Of a DNA stretch of 64,000 nt, positions 42,750 to 50,841 are shown in pieces. The stretch is from the NCBI GenBank assembly GCA_036497895.1, contig DASXIR010000365.1:1-64000 (forward strand), given 5' to 3'. The position numbers were made by a program, and so were the translations under genes. How positions within the stretch are numbered: the first letter of the stretch is position 1; each line of letters opens with the position of its first letter. The notes beneath the pieces were generated by a model. That model was not told where the DNA came from, ran no database searches, and was given only the letters and a program-made list of their open reading frames with translations. This stretch comes from CAVQFC01 sp036497895 (lineage in GTDB: Bacteria; Acidobacteriota; Vicinamibacteria; Vicinamibacterales; CAVVIG01).

Positions 42750-43508
42750 TCAGGTAAAGGTTGCCATCACCGGTGCGTGATCGCTGGTGCCGACGTCCTT
42801 TTGGACCACGCAGGCGGTCGCGCGTGACGCCAGGGCCTCGCTGGCGAAGACGTAATCGAGCCGCCATCCGATATTCCGTTCACGCATGCTGCGCCACGGC
42901 GGCCACCATGAGAACAGGTTGTCGTTGTCCGGATCGATCGCGCGGCCGACGTCGACCAGGCCGCGATCCAGAATTCGTTCCATCAGCGCACGTTCTTCGG
43001 GCAGCTGTCCGATCGCGCGCGGCTTGCGTTCCTTCGGGTGCACGTCGCGCTCGGTCCGCGCGATGTTCATGTCGCCGCACAGCACGATGCTGCGTCCATC
43101 CGCCCGCGCCGCGGCGACGTAAGTATCCATGGCTTCGACGAACTGCATCTTGGCGGGGAAGTCCTTCCCGCCGTTCGGCACGTAAACCGACGAGACTGTC
43201 ACCGGGCCAAACGCGGTCGCGAGGTCGACCGAAGCGATCCGGTATTCGAAATCGAACGTCGGATGAGTAAAGGCGGGAGGTTCCGGCGCGAACGACTTGG
43301 CGACGAGGAGGGCAACGCCCGAATATGCCTTGCCGCCGTGCCAGTAGCACCAGTACCCGTCCATCGTGTAGATAGTGATCGGGACCTGGTCCGGGACGGC
43401 TTTCAGTTCCTGGAGGCAGACAACATCCGGACGGTCACGGTCGATCCATTCCTGGACCTGTGCGTGACGCGCCCGGATGCCGTTGACGTTCCAGGTCGCG
43501 AGCTTCAG
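42750..43508 (-). CDS. xth: Exodeoxyribonuclease III, apparently with a CTG start codon
   Basis: About 252 residues. Reading upstream of the first ATG (43364) in frame gives LKLATWNVNGIRARHAQVQE, the exact family N-terminus, but the first codon is CTG (43508) and no ATG, GTG or TTG occurs in that frame between it and the upstream ferredoxin region. Later motifs: DVVCLQELKA, IVLCGDMNIAR, GWRLDYVFAS, GTSDHAPVMA with active-site Glu, Asp, Asn and His. It removes abasic sites and 3' blocks in DNA repair. CTG lies 4 bases after the ferredoxin stop, so initiation is probably coupled. Confidence 0.88.
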   Translation of the reverse strand: MKLATWNVNGIRARHAQVQEWIDRDRPDVVCLQELKAVPDQVPITIYTMDGYWCYWHGGKAYSGVALLVAKSFAPEPPAFTHPTFDFEYRIASVDLATAFGPVTVSSVYVPNGGKDFPAKMQFVEAMDTYVAAARADGRSIVLCGDMNIARTERDVHPKERKPRAIGQLPEERALMERILDRGLVDVGRAIDPDNDNLFSWWPPWRSMRERNIGWRLDYVFASEALASRATACVVQKDVGTSDHAPVMATFT

Positions 43509-43512
43509 AGGG

Positions 43513-43887
43513 CTAGAAGCGCGCGTGCGCGGCCTGCCGCTCGGCGGCCGGCACCGCCATGATGTCGGCGTGCGCGGCGACGTGGGCCTTGACGATCTCT
43601 TCAGCCTGCGCCATCAGCGCCGGATCGCCGAGCCGGTACACCGCGTTGGCCTCGATCAGGTCCTTCTGGTGCGACGGCGTCGCGTCGATACTCTCGTAAA
43701 TCGCTGCGACGGGGCACGCCGGGACGCAGGCGCCGCAGTCGATGCATTCTTCCGGGTGGATGTAGAGCATTGTCGCTTCGGCGAACTCGGCTTCGTCCTT
43801 GCGCGGGTGGATGCAATCCACTGGGCAGACGTCCACGCAGGCCGTGTCTTTCGTCTCGATGCACGGGTCAGTGATGATGAATGGCAT
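43513..43887 (-). CDS. 7Fe-type ferredoxin (3Fe-4S/4Fe-4S)
   Basis: 124 residues from ATG 43887. Cys pattern DPCIETKDTACVDVCPVDCI and ECIDCGACVPACPVAAI: the first cluster motif is spaced C-x7-C-x3-C as in FdxA-type ferredoxins of Mycobacterium and Thermus, so a 3Fe-4S plus 4Fe-4S protein is likely. The C-terminal ~45 residues are helical, as in relatives. Electron carrier of unknown partner. It precedes xth with a 4-base gap. Confidence 0.9.
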   Translation of the reverse strand: MPFIITDPCIETKDTACVDVCPVDCIHPRKDEAEFAEATMLYIHPEECIDCGACVPACPVAAIYESIDATPSHQKDLIEANAVYRLGDPALMAQAEEIVKAHVAAHADIMAVPAAERQAAHARF

Positions 43888-44030
43888 GCTCGCGAATCTC
43901 CGGTAATGGGACCTGATTGGTCGGCCTTCGACGGCCTGAACCGACGGATTATACCGCGAGATCAGCGCAGGGCAATCCCGGAGATCCTGCAATATCCGAG
44001 CGCCCCGGTCGCGGGTGAGGAGGCGGAGTG

Positions 44031-44519
44031 ATGACGGTACGAGTCACGGTGCTTGCGCTGATGTTGACGGCGCTGGCAGGCGCACAGGCGGTCGTTGACA
44101 AGCGGCTGACCAGCGAGGATGTGGCCAAGGTCGTCGGCATCACCGGCATCCGCAGCGTGGCGCGCGGCGCGCAGACCGGCGCCGGCGGCGACCTCAATTT
44201 CGCCCGGCCCGACGGCAAGCTGCTGCTGATGGTGAACTTCGGCGACGCCAGGCTGTACACCAAGGCGCGCCAGCAGAAGCAGACGACCGTCGGCGGCAAG
44301 GCCTACCCGATGGAGCTGTTCGCGCACCGCGTCACCGGCGTCGGCGAGGAGGCATTCGCGTCGCCGCCGGGCAGCGTGCAGTACGTGATCTACGCGCGGA
44401 AAGGCAACAACGCGATTTCGGTGACCTCGTTCTATTCGTCGGCGGGAGAGGCAATTCGACCGCTGCTGAACGAAGCGCAGCTGAAATCGATCGCGCAGAC
44501 GATCTTCTCGCGGTGGTAA
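44031..44519 (+). CDS. Small exported protein of unknown function
   Basis: About 162 residues. Signal-like N-terminus (MTVRVTVLALMLTALAGAQ) and a mixed alpha/beta pattern (LTSEDVAKVVGITGIRSVAR, GKLLLMVNFGDARLYTKARQ, GVGEEAFASPPGSVQYVIYA, GNNAISVTSFYS). The layout resembles small exported proteins of acidobacteria of the DUF3558/PASTA-less kind, but I do not recognise the family. GTG 44028 directly precedes ATG 44031. No partner evident; 7 bases from the convergent GNAT. Confidence 0.6.
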   Translation: MTVRVTVLALMLTALAGAQAVVDKRLTSEDVAKVVGITGIRSVARGAQTGAGGDLNFARPDGKLLLMVNFGDARLYTKARQQKQTTVGGKAYPMELFAHRVTGVGEEAFASPPGSVQYVIYARKGNNAISVTSFYSSAGEAIRPLLNEAQLKSIAQTIFSRW

Positions 44520-44526
44520 GAATGCG

Positions 44527-45000
44527 CTACGGCTCGAGCCGGTTGAACATCATCGGGCTCGGCGTGACGGCATAGCCCATGGCTTCGTAGAGAGGCTGGC
44601 CCTCGCGGCTCGCATTCAGCGCCAGCGACAGGATGCCGGATTCGCGGCACCACGCGTGGATGACATCCATCACCTGCCGCGCCAGCCCGCGACGCCGATG
44701 AGCCGGTTCGGTATAGACGTTGTACACGAACGCCAGCCGGTTGCCTGGATAACGCGGGCCCGGCGGCCAGGGGACGATCGTGATGCCGCCGCCGGCCACC
44801 ACCGTCCCGCCAGCAGTCTCCACCAGCCACGCGCGATACGATCCCGCCGCCATCGTCTCCGCCAGCCACGCGCGAAAGTTCGAATCGAGCGCCTCGGCAT
44901 CGAGCGGCACGCCCATGTCTGAGAACATCGCGATGCGATGGCGCGCGAGCATCGCAGCATCCGCGAGAGTCGCCGTCCTGACCCGATAGTCGTCGATCAC
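44527..45000 (-). CDS. GNAT-family N-acetyltransferase
   Basis: 157 residues, GTG start. RVRTATLADAAMLARHRI, LAFVYNVYTEPAHRRRGLAR (acetyl-CoA loop Q/RxxGxG/A as RRRGLA), SILSLALNASREGQPLYEAM, GY-type end. Transfers acetyl from acetyl-CoA to an amine; substrate unknown. Divergent by 22 bases from the heme protein gene at 45023. Confidence 0.85.
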   Translation of the reverse strand: MIDDYRVRTATLADAAMLARHRIAMFSDMGVPLDAEALDSNFRAWLAETMAAGSYRAWLVETAGGTVVAGGGITIVPWPPGPRYPGNRLAFVYNVYTEPAHRRRGLARQVMDVIHAWCRESGILSLALNASREGQPLYEAMGYAVTPSPMMFNRLEP

Positions 45001-45010
45001 GATCGGGAAT

Positions 45011-45016
45011 TATACT
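45011..45016 (+). promoter_or_regulatory. -10 box (TATACT) for the chlorite-dismutase-family gene
   Basis: TATACT ends 6 bases before ATG 45023 in a 22-base divergent gap; the transcript is almost certainly leaderless if this start is right. Confidence 0.5.
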
Positions 45017-45022
45017 CAGGCT

Positions 45023-45757
45023 ATGGCGAACCCGACTGAGGCGCGGCGAGGACCCGAACCACCTGACTTGAGCGAAAAAGGCGGCATGAAGAACGGAGAG
45101 CCGCAGCGTTCCGACACGCGGCTGTTCATGCAGTTCATGGCGTTCGCGGGATGTACCGACGCGACGGCGGTCGTGGACACGCTGGCGCGCGCAAAAATCT
45201 CCGGCGTGCTGTACGACGATGTCAACGATCCGCGCGGCATCGGCTTGCTGACGTTCAGCGAAGACCCGGATTACTTCGTGGATCGCGTGCGCGCCCTGTT
45301 CGACGAGGCGCCATTCGCAGCGCTGGTGCAGAAGCCCGAGTTCACGCTGCTCGGGCGGACTTACGCCATCGGTTACGAGCCTGACCTGCCGGAGGTGTTG
45401 CTGCACCGGCCGCGTCGCACCGTCTTGAACCCGTTATGGAAGTGGGGCGTGTGGTATCCGCTGCGCCGCAGCGGCAAGTTTGCCCAGCTACCGCCGGACG
45501 AGCAGCGCGTGATCCTCGCCGAGCACGGCGCGATCGGGATGTCGTTCGGCGCTGGCGACTTTGCGCACGACATCCGACTCGCGTGTCATGGCCTCGACAA
45601 AGCGGACAACGACTTCATCGTCGGCCTGGTGGGGAAGGACCTGTTTCCGTTGTCAGCGGTCGTGCAGTCGATGCGCAAGACGCAGCAGACCGCGCTGTAC
45701 CTTGAACACCTCGGCCCGTTTTTCGTCGGCCGGGTCCGCTGGCAGAGCGCCGAGTAG
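45023..45757 (+). CDS. Chlorite dismutase-family heme protein (HemQ-like)
   Basis: 244 residues. After a polar N-terminus come FMQFMAFAGCTDATAVVDTL, GIGLLTFSEDPDYFVDRVRA, WGVWYPLRRSGKFAQLPPDE, LAEHGAIGMSFGAGDFAHDI, and RKTQQTALYLEHLGPFFVGR, the family's usual order; the His in AEHGAIG is in the place of the heme ligand. Members either break down chlorite or (HemQ) make heme from coproheme. The absence of other chlorate genes favours a HemQ-like or unknown role. Soluble; start could be an internal ATG at 45086. Confidence 0.8.
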   Translation: MANPTEARRGPEPPDLSEKGGMKNGEPQRSDTRLFMQFMAFAGCTDATAVVDTLARAKISGVLYDDVNDPRGIGLLTFSEDPDYFVDRVRALFDEAPFAALVQKPEFTLLGRTYAIGYEPDLPEVLLHRPRRTVLNPLWKWGVWYPLRRSGKFAQLPPDEQRVILAEHGAIGMSFGAGDFAHDIRLACHGLDKADNDFIVGLVGKDLFPLSAVVQSMRKTQQTALYLEHLGPFFVGRVRWQSAE

Positions 45758-45780
45758 AGGTCAATTCCGCTCGACGATCG

Positions 45781-47397
45781 TCAGGGCTGCGAAAGATCGG
45801 CGGTCGCGGCATAGGTCGGCGGCCGCCGGTGTTTGGTGGCCTGTTCGTACGCGTAGGCGAGCTTGATCAGCGTCGGCTCGCTCCACGCGCGGCCGAAGAA
45901 CGAAATACCCACCGGCAGACCCCGCACGAAACCACCGGGCACGGTGATGTGGGGATAGCCCGCGACCGACGTCACTGTGGACGGTGAGGCGCCGCCACCG
46001 CTGTCGCCGTTGACCAGATCGATGAGCGATGGCGGACCGCTGGTCGGCGCCATCAGCGCGTCAAGGCGGAACTTCGCGAGCACCGCATCAATGCCGAGGG
46101 TTCGCGACAGCTGATGGTTTTTCGCGAGTTCGGCCTTGTATTTCGCGCTCGTGAGCGGCCCCTTCTTCTCGGCCATGATCATCAGTTCCTGCGCGAAGTA
46201 CGGCATCTCCTGTTCCTTGTGGGCGTCGTTGAACGCGATCACATCCGCCAGGGAGTGCACCGGCGATGCCGGTCCGAGCCAGGTCAGGTACTTCTTCAGA
46301 TCGGCCTTGAATTCGTAGAGCAGGACATCGAACTCGCTGTCGTCGAACTTGCCCAGCGTCGGGATGTTCGCCGGGTCGACGATGATCGCGCCCTGCTTTT
46401 TCAAGTCCGCGATCGCCGCTTCCGCGATCCGATCGGCGGCCGGACTGTAGCCAAAGAGCCGGTTCCGCACGATCCCGATGCGCGCGCCTTTCAGCCCGTT
46501 GCTGTCGAGCGACTTCGTGTAGTCCCGCAGACCCTTCCGCGTACTGTCTTTGGTCGCCGCATCGTCGGGATCCGTGCCGCTCATGGCGCCGAGCAGGAGC
46601 GCAGCGTCGGTCACGGTCCGCGTCATTGGACCGGCGGTGTCCTGGCTGTGCGAGATCGGAACGATGCCGCTGCGGCTCAAGAGGCCCAGCGTCGGCTTGA
46701 TGCCGACCAGCGAGTTATTGTTCGAGGGCGAGACCACCGAGCCGTCGGTCTCCGTTCCGACCGCGATTGCGGCCAGGCTCGCGGCGATTGCGGCGCCTGA
46801 ACCCGAACTCGAACCCGACGGATTGCGGTCGAGCGCGTACGGATCGTGGGTCTGGCCGCCGCGGCCGCTCCAGCCGCTCGTCGAATGGGTGGAACGGAAG
46901 TTCGCCCACTCGCTCAAGTTGGTCTTCCCCAGAATGACCGCGCCGGCCTGACGCAGACGCTGCACGATGAAAGCGTCTCTCGGCGGCGTGATGCCGGCCA
47001 GCGCCGTCGAACCGGCGGTCGTCATCATGCGATCCGAGGTCGCGATGTTGTCCTTGAGCAGGACCGGGATGCCATGCAGCGGTCCGCGTGGGCCGCGGCT
47101 CTTACGCTCGGCATCGAGGCTGTCGGCGATGGCGAGCGCCTCGGGGTTGAGCTCGATGACGCTGTGGAGTGACGGACCGCCGCGGTCGATGGCCTCGATG
47201 CGGGCGGTGTATTTCTCAACCAGTGACCGCGCCGTCTCCTGACCGGATTGCATGCGCTGCTGCAGGTCGGCAACGGTGGCTTCCTCGAGGTCGGAGGCGG
47301 GACGCGGCGATCCGCCTCGAGACGATGATGGCGCCTGCGCCGATGGCCAACTGAGAAACAGGAACGAGACGAGCAGCACACGAATCGTGTTGGTCAT
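45781..47397 (-). CDS. Exported amidase-signature enzyme
   Basis: 538 residues with signal peptide (VLLVSFLFLSWPSAQAP). Amidase signature: Lys in HGIPVLLKDNIATSD, Gly/Ser-rich NPSGSSSGSGAAIAASLAA, and the nucleophile region VGTETDGSVVSPSNNNSLVG, matching the Ser-cisSer-Lys triad. C-terminal TVTSVAGYPHITVPGGFV fits the family. Hydrolyses amides; the signal peptide argues for cell-wall or peptide substrates, possibly with the lytic transglycosylase two genes upstream. 33 bases after trxC-like gene. Confidence 0.9.
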   Translation of the reverse strand: MTNTIRVLLVSFLFLSWPSAQAPSSSRGGSPRPASDLEEATVADLQQRMQSGQETARSLVEKYTARIEAIDRGGPSLHSVIELNPEALAIADSLDAERKSRGPRGPLHGIPVLLKDNIATSDRMMTTAGSTALAGITPPRDAFIVQRLRQAGAVILGKTNLSEWANFRSTHSTSGWSGRGGQTHDPYALDRNPSGSSSGSGAAIAASLAAIAVGTETDGSVVSPSNNNSLVGIKPTLGLLSRSGIVPISHSQDTAGPMTRTVTDAALLLGAMSGTDPDDAATKDSTRKGLRDYTKSLDSNGLKGARIGIVRNRLFGYSPAADRIAEAAIADLKKQGAIIVDPANIPTLGKFDDSEFDVLLYEFKADLKKYLTWLGPASPVHSLADVIAFNDAHKEQEMPYFAQELMIMAEKKGPLTSAKYKAELAKNHQLSRTLGIDAVLAKFRLDALMAPTSGPPSLIDLVNGDSGGGASPSTVTSVAGYPHITVPGGFVRGLPVGISFFGRAWSEPTLIKLAYAYEQATKHRRPPTYAATADLSQP

Positions 47398-47430
47398 TCG
47401 GCATCCTCGCGCGGCGCACGCCTCGCGTGA

Positions 47431-47907
47431 CTACGCCTTCAGGCTCGCGGCGATGGATTGAGCGACGAAGCTCTCGATTTCGGGCGCCGGCCTCGCGCCG
47501 GTCGTCCGGGCGATCTCCTTGCCGCCGGCGAAAATCGCCAGGGTCGGGATCGATCGGATGTTGAAACGCTGCCCGAGGTCCGACAGTTCGTCGGTGTTCA
47601 CCTTGACGACAACGACCTGTCCGGCCTGATGTGCCGCCACTTTCTGCAACTCGGGCGCAACCATGCGGCATGGACCGCACCAGGGCGCCCAGTAGTCGAC
47701 CACAACCGGCAGCGACGAGCTGGCGACCAGCCGATCGAAATCCTCGGTCTTGTGCACCTCGATCGGCACGCCCGGTGCGGTCAGCGAGGCCTTGCACTCG
47801 CCGCAGCGCACGGCGTCGCCGAGCCGCTCGAACGCGAGTCGATTGCGTTTGCCGCACGATGCGCAGGTCACGACCACGCCGCGATCGTCCATGTCTATAG
47901 CTGCCAT
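47431..47907 (-). CDS. trxC: Thioredoxin 2 with N-terminal zinc ribbon
   Basis: 158 residues. Two CxxC pairs (Cys15/18 and Cys35/38) form the zinc ribbon of TrxC, then a thioredoxin fold with active-site WCGPC (Cys77, Cys80) and cis-Pro in RSIPTLAIF. Reduces disulfides in the cytoplasm. Sits between a murein lyase and an exported amidase in one transcription unit, though it is cytoplasmic itself. Confidence 0.93.
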   Translation of the reverse strand: MAAIDMDDRGVVVTCASCGKRNRLAFERLGDAVRCGECKASLTAPGVPIEVHKTEDFDRLVASSSLPVVVDYWAPWCGPCRMVAPELQKVAAHQAGQVVVVKVNTDELSDLGQRFNIRSIPTLAIFAGGKEIARTTGARPAPEIESFVAQSIAASLKA

Positions 47908-47941
47908 GTCACCTCATTTCGCTCGGTCGCATCCGTCTTGA

Positions 47942-49000
47942 TCAGTTCCCGTGCGTCGGCCGTTTTTTCGGCTGCGCCGGGGCGGCGGTCCGGCTGACCG
48001 CGTCAGCGAGCAATGCGACACTGATCGCATACGAGTGCGAGCAGTTGTAATCGAGCAGTGTGTTGTAGTTGTTGTAGACCAGAAAGTGTCGCGTCGTGCC
48101 CGACACCAGCGAGCCCTCGAGCCCGCTCTTCGGCAGAGGTTTGCCGCCCGGCAGACGAACCCCAAGAGCTTGCCAGCGGTCGGGCGGCATCGCGACAGTC
48201 ATGTCCCGGGCCGCCCGGCACGATCCGTCGCGCCGGGCGACGTTGCCGGCAATCCGGCGCGCGGCCTCCGGCGTCACCTTGACCTCGCGACCCCAGCTTT
48301 CGTCGGCCTTCCAGCCGTGGCCTTTCAGGTAGTTGGCGATCGACGCGAACACGTCGGCCGGCGTGGACCAGATGTCGCGGCGCCCGTCGCCATCGAAGTC
48401 CTCCGCGTATTGCAGGTAGCTCGACGGCATGAACTGGACCTGACCCATGGCGCCGGCCCAGGATCCGCGCATGCTGGAGAATTCGATGTCGCCGCGGTTC
48501 AATATTTCGAGCGCTTTGAACAGCTCACCTCGAAAAAAGGTCGAGCGCCGTGGATCGTAGGCGAGCGTGGCGAGCGCCGCAACAGTCGGACGCACGCCGC
48601 TGAAGTGGCCGAAGTTCGACTCCATACCCCAGATGGCGACGATAATCTTCGGCGGGACACCGTAGCGCTCACTGACCTGATCGAGCAGCGCTTTGTGCTC
48701 GGCGAACTTATCGCGGCCGGTCGCGATGACCTTAGGCGTCAGCAGCCGCGCCACGTACTTCTCGAGCGACAGCACCGCCTCGGCCTGCGCGCGATCGCGC
48801 TCGATGACCACGGGCACCGGTTCGTCGATCTGACCGAGCGCCTCGTCCACGATTTCCTGGCGGATGCCCTGGGTCAGCGCTTCGGCGCGGATGCCGGCCA
48901 GAAATTCTGAGAACGATGGGCGGGGCTGAGTGGCGTCCGGCGCCGGCGCCTGCATCGCCGCCGAGACGGTCAGGAGTGCTGAAATCAGGACGACACGCAC
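47942..49000 (-). CDS. Lytic murein transglycosylase (MltB-like)
   Basis: 352 residues, GTG start, short signal peptide (VVLISALLTVSAAMQ) without a lipobox Cys, so probably periplasmic rather than lipidated. Catalytic Glu127 in VAIWGMESNFG; further family marks RSTFFRGELFKALEIL, MRGSWAGAMGQVQFMPSSYL and EDFDGDGRRDIWST. Cuts glycan strands forming 1,6-anhydroMurNAc. First gene of the unit with trxC and the amidase. Confidence 0.92.
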   Translation of the reverse strand: MRVVLISALLTVSAAMQAPAPDATQPRPSFSEFLAGIRAEALTQGIRQEIVDEALGQIDEPVPVVIERDRAQAEAVLSLEKYVARLLTPKVIATGRDKFAEHKALLDQVSERYGVPPKIIVAIWGMESNFGHFSGVRPTVAALATLAYDPRRSTFFRGELFKALEILNRGDIEFSSMRGSWAGAMGQVQFMPSSYLQYAEDFDGDGRRDIWSTPADVFASIANYLKGHGWKADESWGREVKVTPEAARRIAGNVARRDGSCRAARDMTVAMPPDRWQALGVRLPGGKPLPKSGLEGSLVSGTTRHFLVYNNYNTLLDYNCSHSYAISVALLADAVSRTAAPAQPKKRPTHGN

Positions 49001-49171
49001 GTCAGCAGTGTACGACAGGCGGGACGAGACTCAGAGATTTCTTGGGACGCGGAGAACTCAAACCACTGAGACACCGAGTCACGGAGAGCTCTTTCTCTCC
49101 GGCGGAACAGAGCCGCAGCGGGCCGTGTCGCACGACGCCGTGCAGCGGGGTTTCTGCGAACTCCCCGGTAC
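49001..49171. other. 171-base intergenic region with an imperfect GAGACACCGAG-type repeat
   Basis: Between the lyase start and the EmrB stop. 49060-49085 (CACTGAGACACCGAGTCACG) resembles the degenerate ACxGAGACAC repeats common in intergenic DNA of large soil-bacterial genomes. It also holds GGAGAG-CTCTTT-CTCTCC (49083-49100), a hairpin with pyrimidine loop. No gene or promoter is clear. Confidence 0.4.
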
Positions 49172-50719
49172 TCAGTGTGCCGCAATCGGTGCACGGCTCT
49201 TGGGTCGCTTCATCAGCAGCACCAGCGGGATGATCGCGATGAACAGGACTCCCAGCAGCTGGAAGATGCTGACGAATGACACCATCGTTGCCTGGCGCTG
49301 CACCATCCCGAACACCGCGGCGTAGGCGCGCTCGGTCGCGGTCGTGATGTCGGCGCCGGCAGCCATGAAGCCGGCCTTCAGCTGGTACAGGATTGACTGC
49401 GACGAGGGATCGAAGGCCGTCACGTTCGATCCCAGCATCGAGGTCGTCTTCTGGTTGTTGCGGGCCAGCATCGTGCCGGTCATGGCGATGCCGACGCTGC
49501 CGCCGATATTGCGCATCAGATTGAACAGGCTGGTGGCGTTGCCCATCTTCTCGCGCGGAATCGAGTCCATCGACACCGTGGTGAGCGGCACGAACAGCAG
49601 CGACATGCCGACGCCCTGCAAAAGCTGCGGCCAGAAGATGTCCCAGTAGCCCGCCTGCAGGTTCAGCCACGACAGCCACAGCAGCGTGAAACCGCCGACG
49701 AACAGGCCGGCTGCCAGCAGCTTGCGGGCGTCGAACCGGCCGGTCATCAAGCCGGTGATCGGCATCATGAAGAACGATCCGATGCCGCGCGGCGCCATCG
49801 CGATGCCGGCCTGCAGTGGCGGATAGCCGAGCAGCGTCTGCAACATCACCGGCAGCAGGACCATGCTGCCGTAGAGCACGAACCCGACCACCGACATCAG
49901 GAACACGCCGACGGCGTAGCTGCGTTCCTTGAAGACGCGCAAATCGACGACCGGGTCGTCGGTGGTCAGCAGATGGATGACCAGGCTGACCAGCGTCACC
50001 GTAGCGATGATCGACAGCGTCAGGATGACCGGCGACGAGAACCAGTCGTCTTCCTGGCCCTTATCGAGCACGAACTGCAGCGCGCCGATGCCGACCGCCA
50101 GCATGCCGATACCCCAGTAGTCGATCTTGCGCGATTCGGCGCGCAGGTACGGCGGGTCGAAGATGTAGAGCTTGGTCATCACGATCGACGCGATGCCCAC
50201 GGGAATGTTGATGTAGAACACCCAGCGCCAGCTGTAGCTGTCGGTCAGCCATCCGCCGAGCACCGGTCCTAGAATCGGCGCGACCACGATGCCGAGGGCC
50301 CAGAAGGCCATGGCCTTGCCGCGATCCTGCGGCGGGAACGCCTCGAGCAGCACCGCCTGCGACAACGGCTGCAATGCGCCGCCGGTGGCGCCCTGCAGGA
50401 TGCGGAAGAAGATCAGCGAGCCGAGGGTAGGCGCGAGCCCACACAGGAACGATGCGGCGGTGAAGCCGACCACCGACAGCATCAGGAGGTTCTTGCGGCC
50501 GAACACGCTGGCGAGCCAGCCGGTCATCGGCAGGATGATCGCGTTGGCGACCAGATACGACGTCAGCGCCCACGTCGCTTCGTCGATGGTGGACGACAGG
50601 CTTCCAGCGATGTGCGGCAGGGACACGTTGACCACGGTCGTGTCGAGCACTTCCATGAACGTGGCGAACATCACCGCGACCGCAATCAGCCACGGGTTGA
50701 TGTGTTTTTCTTCGGTCAT
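49172..50719 (-). CDS. EmrB-like drug efflux transporter (MFS, DHA2, 14 segments)
   Basis: About 515 residues from ATG 50719 (MTEEKHINPWLIAVAVM); GTG 50758 would add 13. Fourteen membrane segments; motifs LDTTVVNVSLPHIAGSL (motif D1), ALTSYLVANAIILPMTGWLA, GRKNLLMLSVVGFTAA, GVGMSLLFVPL and PREKMGNATSLFNLMRNIGG. Proton-driven export of hydrophobic compounds with EmrA and TolC partners encoded upstream. Between it and emrA is a 122-base gap holding a REP-like element. Confidence 0.93.
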   Translation of the reverse strand: MTEEKHINPWLIAVAVMFATFMEVLDTTVVNVSLPHIAGSLSSTIDEATWALTSYLVANAIILPMTGWLASVFGRKNLLMLSVVGFTAASFLCGLAPTLGSLIFFRILQGATGGALQPLSQAVLLEAFPPQDRGKAMAFWALGIVVAPILGPVLGGWLTDSYSWRWVFYINIPVGIASIVMTKLYIFDPPYLRAESRKIDYWGIGMLAVGIGALQFVLDKGQEDDWFSSPVILTLSIIATVTLVSLVIHLLTTDDPVVDLRVFKERSYAVGVFLMSVVGFVLYGSMVLLPVMLQTLLGYPPLQAGIAMAPRGIGSFFMMPITGLMTGRFDARKLLAAGLFVGGFTLLWLSWLNLQAGYWDIFWPQLLQGVGMSLLFVPLTTVSMDSIPREKMGNATSLFNLMRNIGGSVGIAMTGTMLARNNQKTTSMLGSNVTAFDPSSQSILYQLKAGFMAAGADITTATERAYAAVFGMVQRQATMVSFVSIFQLLGVLFIAIIPLVLLMKRPKSRAPIAAH

Positions 50720-50791
50720 GCCTTGCCTCGCTTCCGCCTCGGCTGTCCCCGTGCTCACGCCAGCCCGAAAGAAGAGAGCGACGGGCTTTCA

Positions 50792-50834
50792 GTAGCGCGG
50801 ACCCTTCGAGTAGCGCGGGGCTTTCAGCCCCGCG
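50792..50834. repeat. REP-like element (CGCGGGGCT-TTC-AGCCCCGCG)
   Basis: The perfect 9-bp hairpin with loop TTC lies at 50814-50834, preceded by GTAG. Two degenerate partial copies (GGGCTTTCAGTAGCGCGG and ACCCTTCGAGTAGCGCGG) stand directly upstream. It lies between emrA and emrB, inside the operon, so it may stabilise or attenuate the mRNA. Confidence 0.7.
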
Positions 50835-50841
50835 TATCCGT

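Noticed and set aside
42750..43364. Truncated (pseudo) xth beginning at ATG 43364
   Set aside because: The missing N-terminus is present upstream in the same frame with an intact family sequence, so a non-ATG start is better than a pseudogene.
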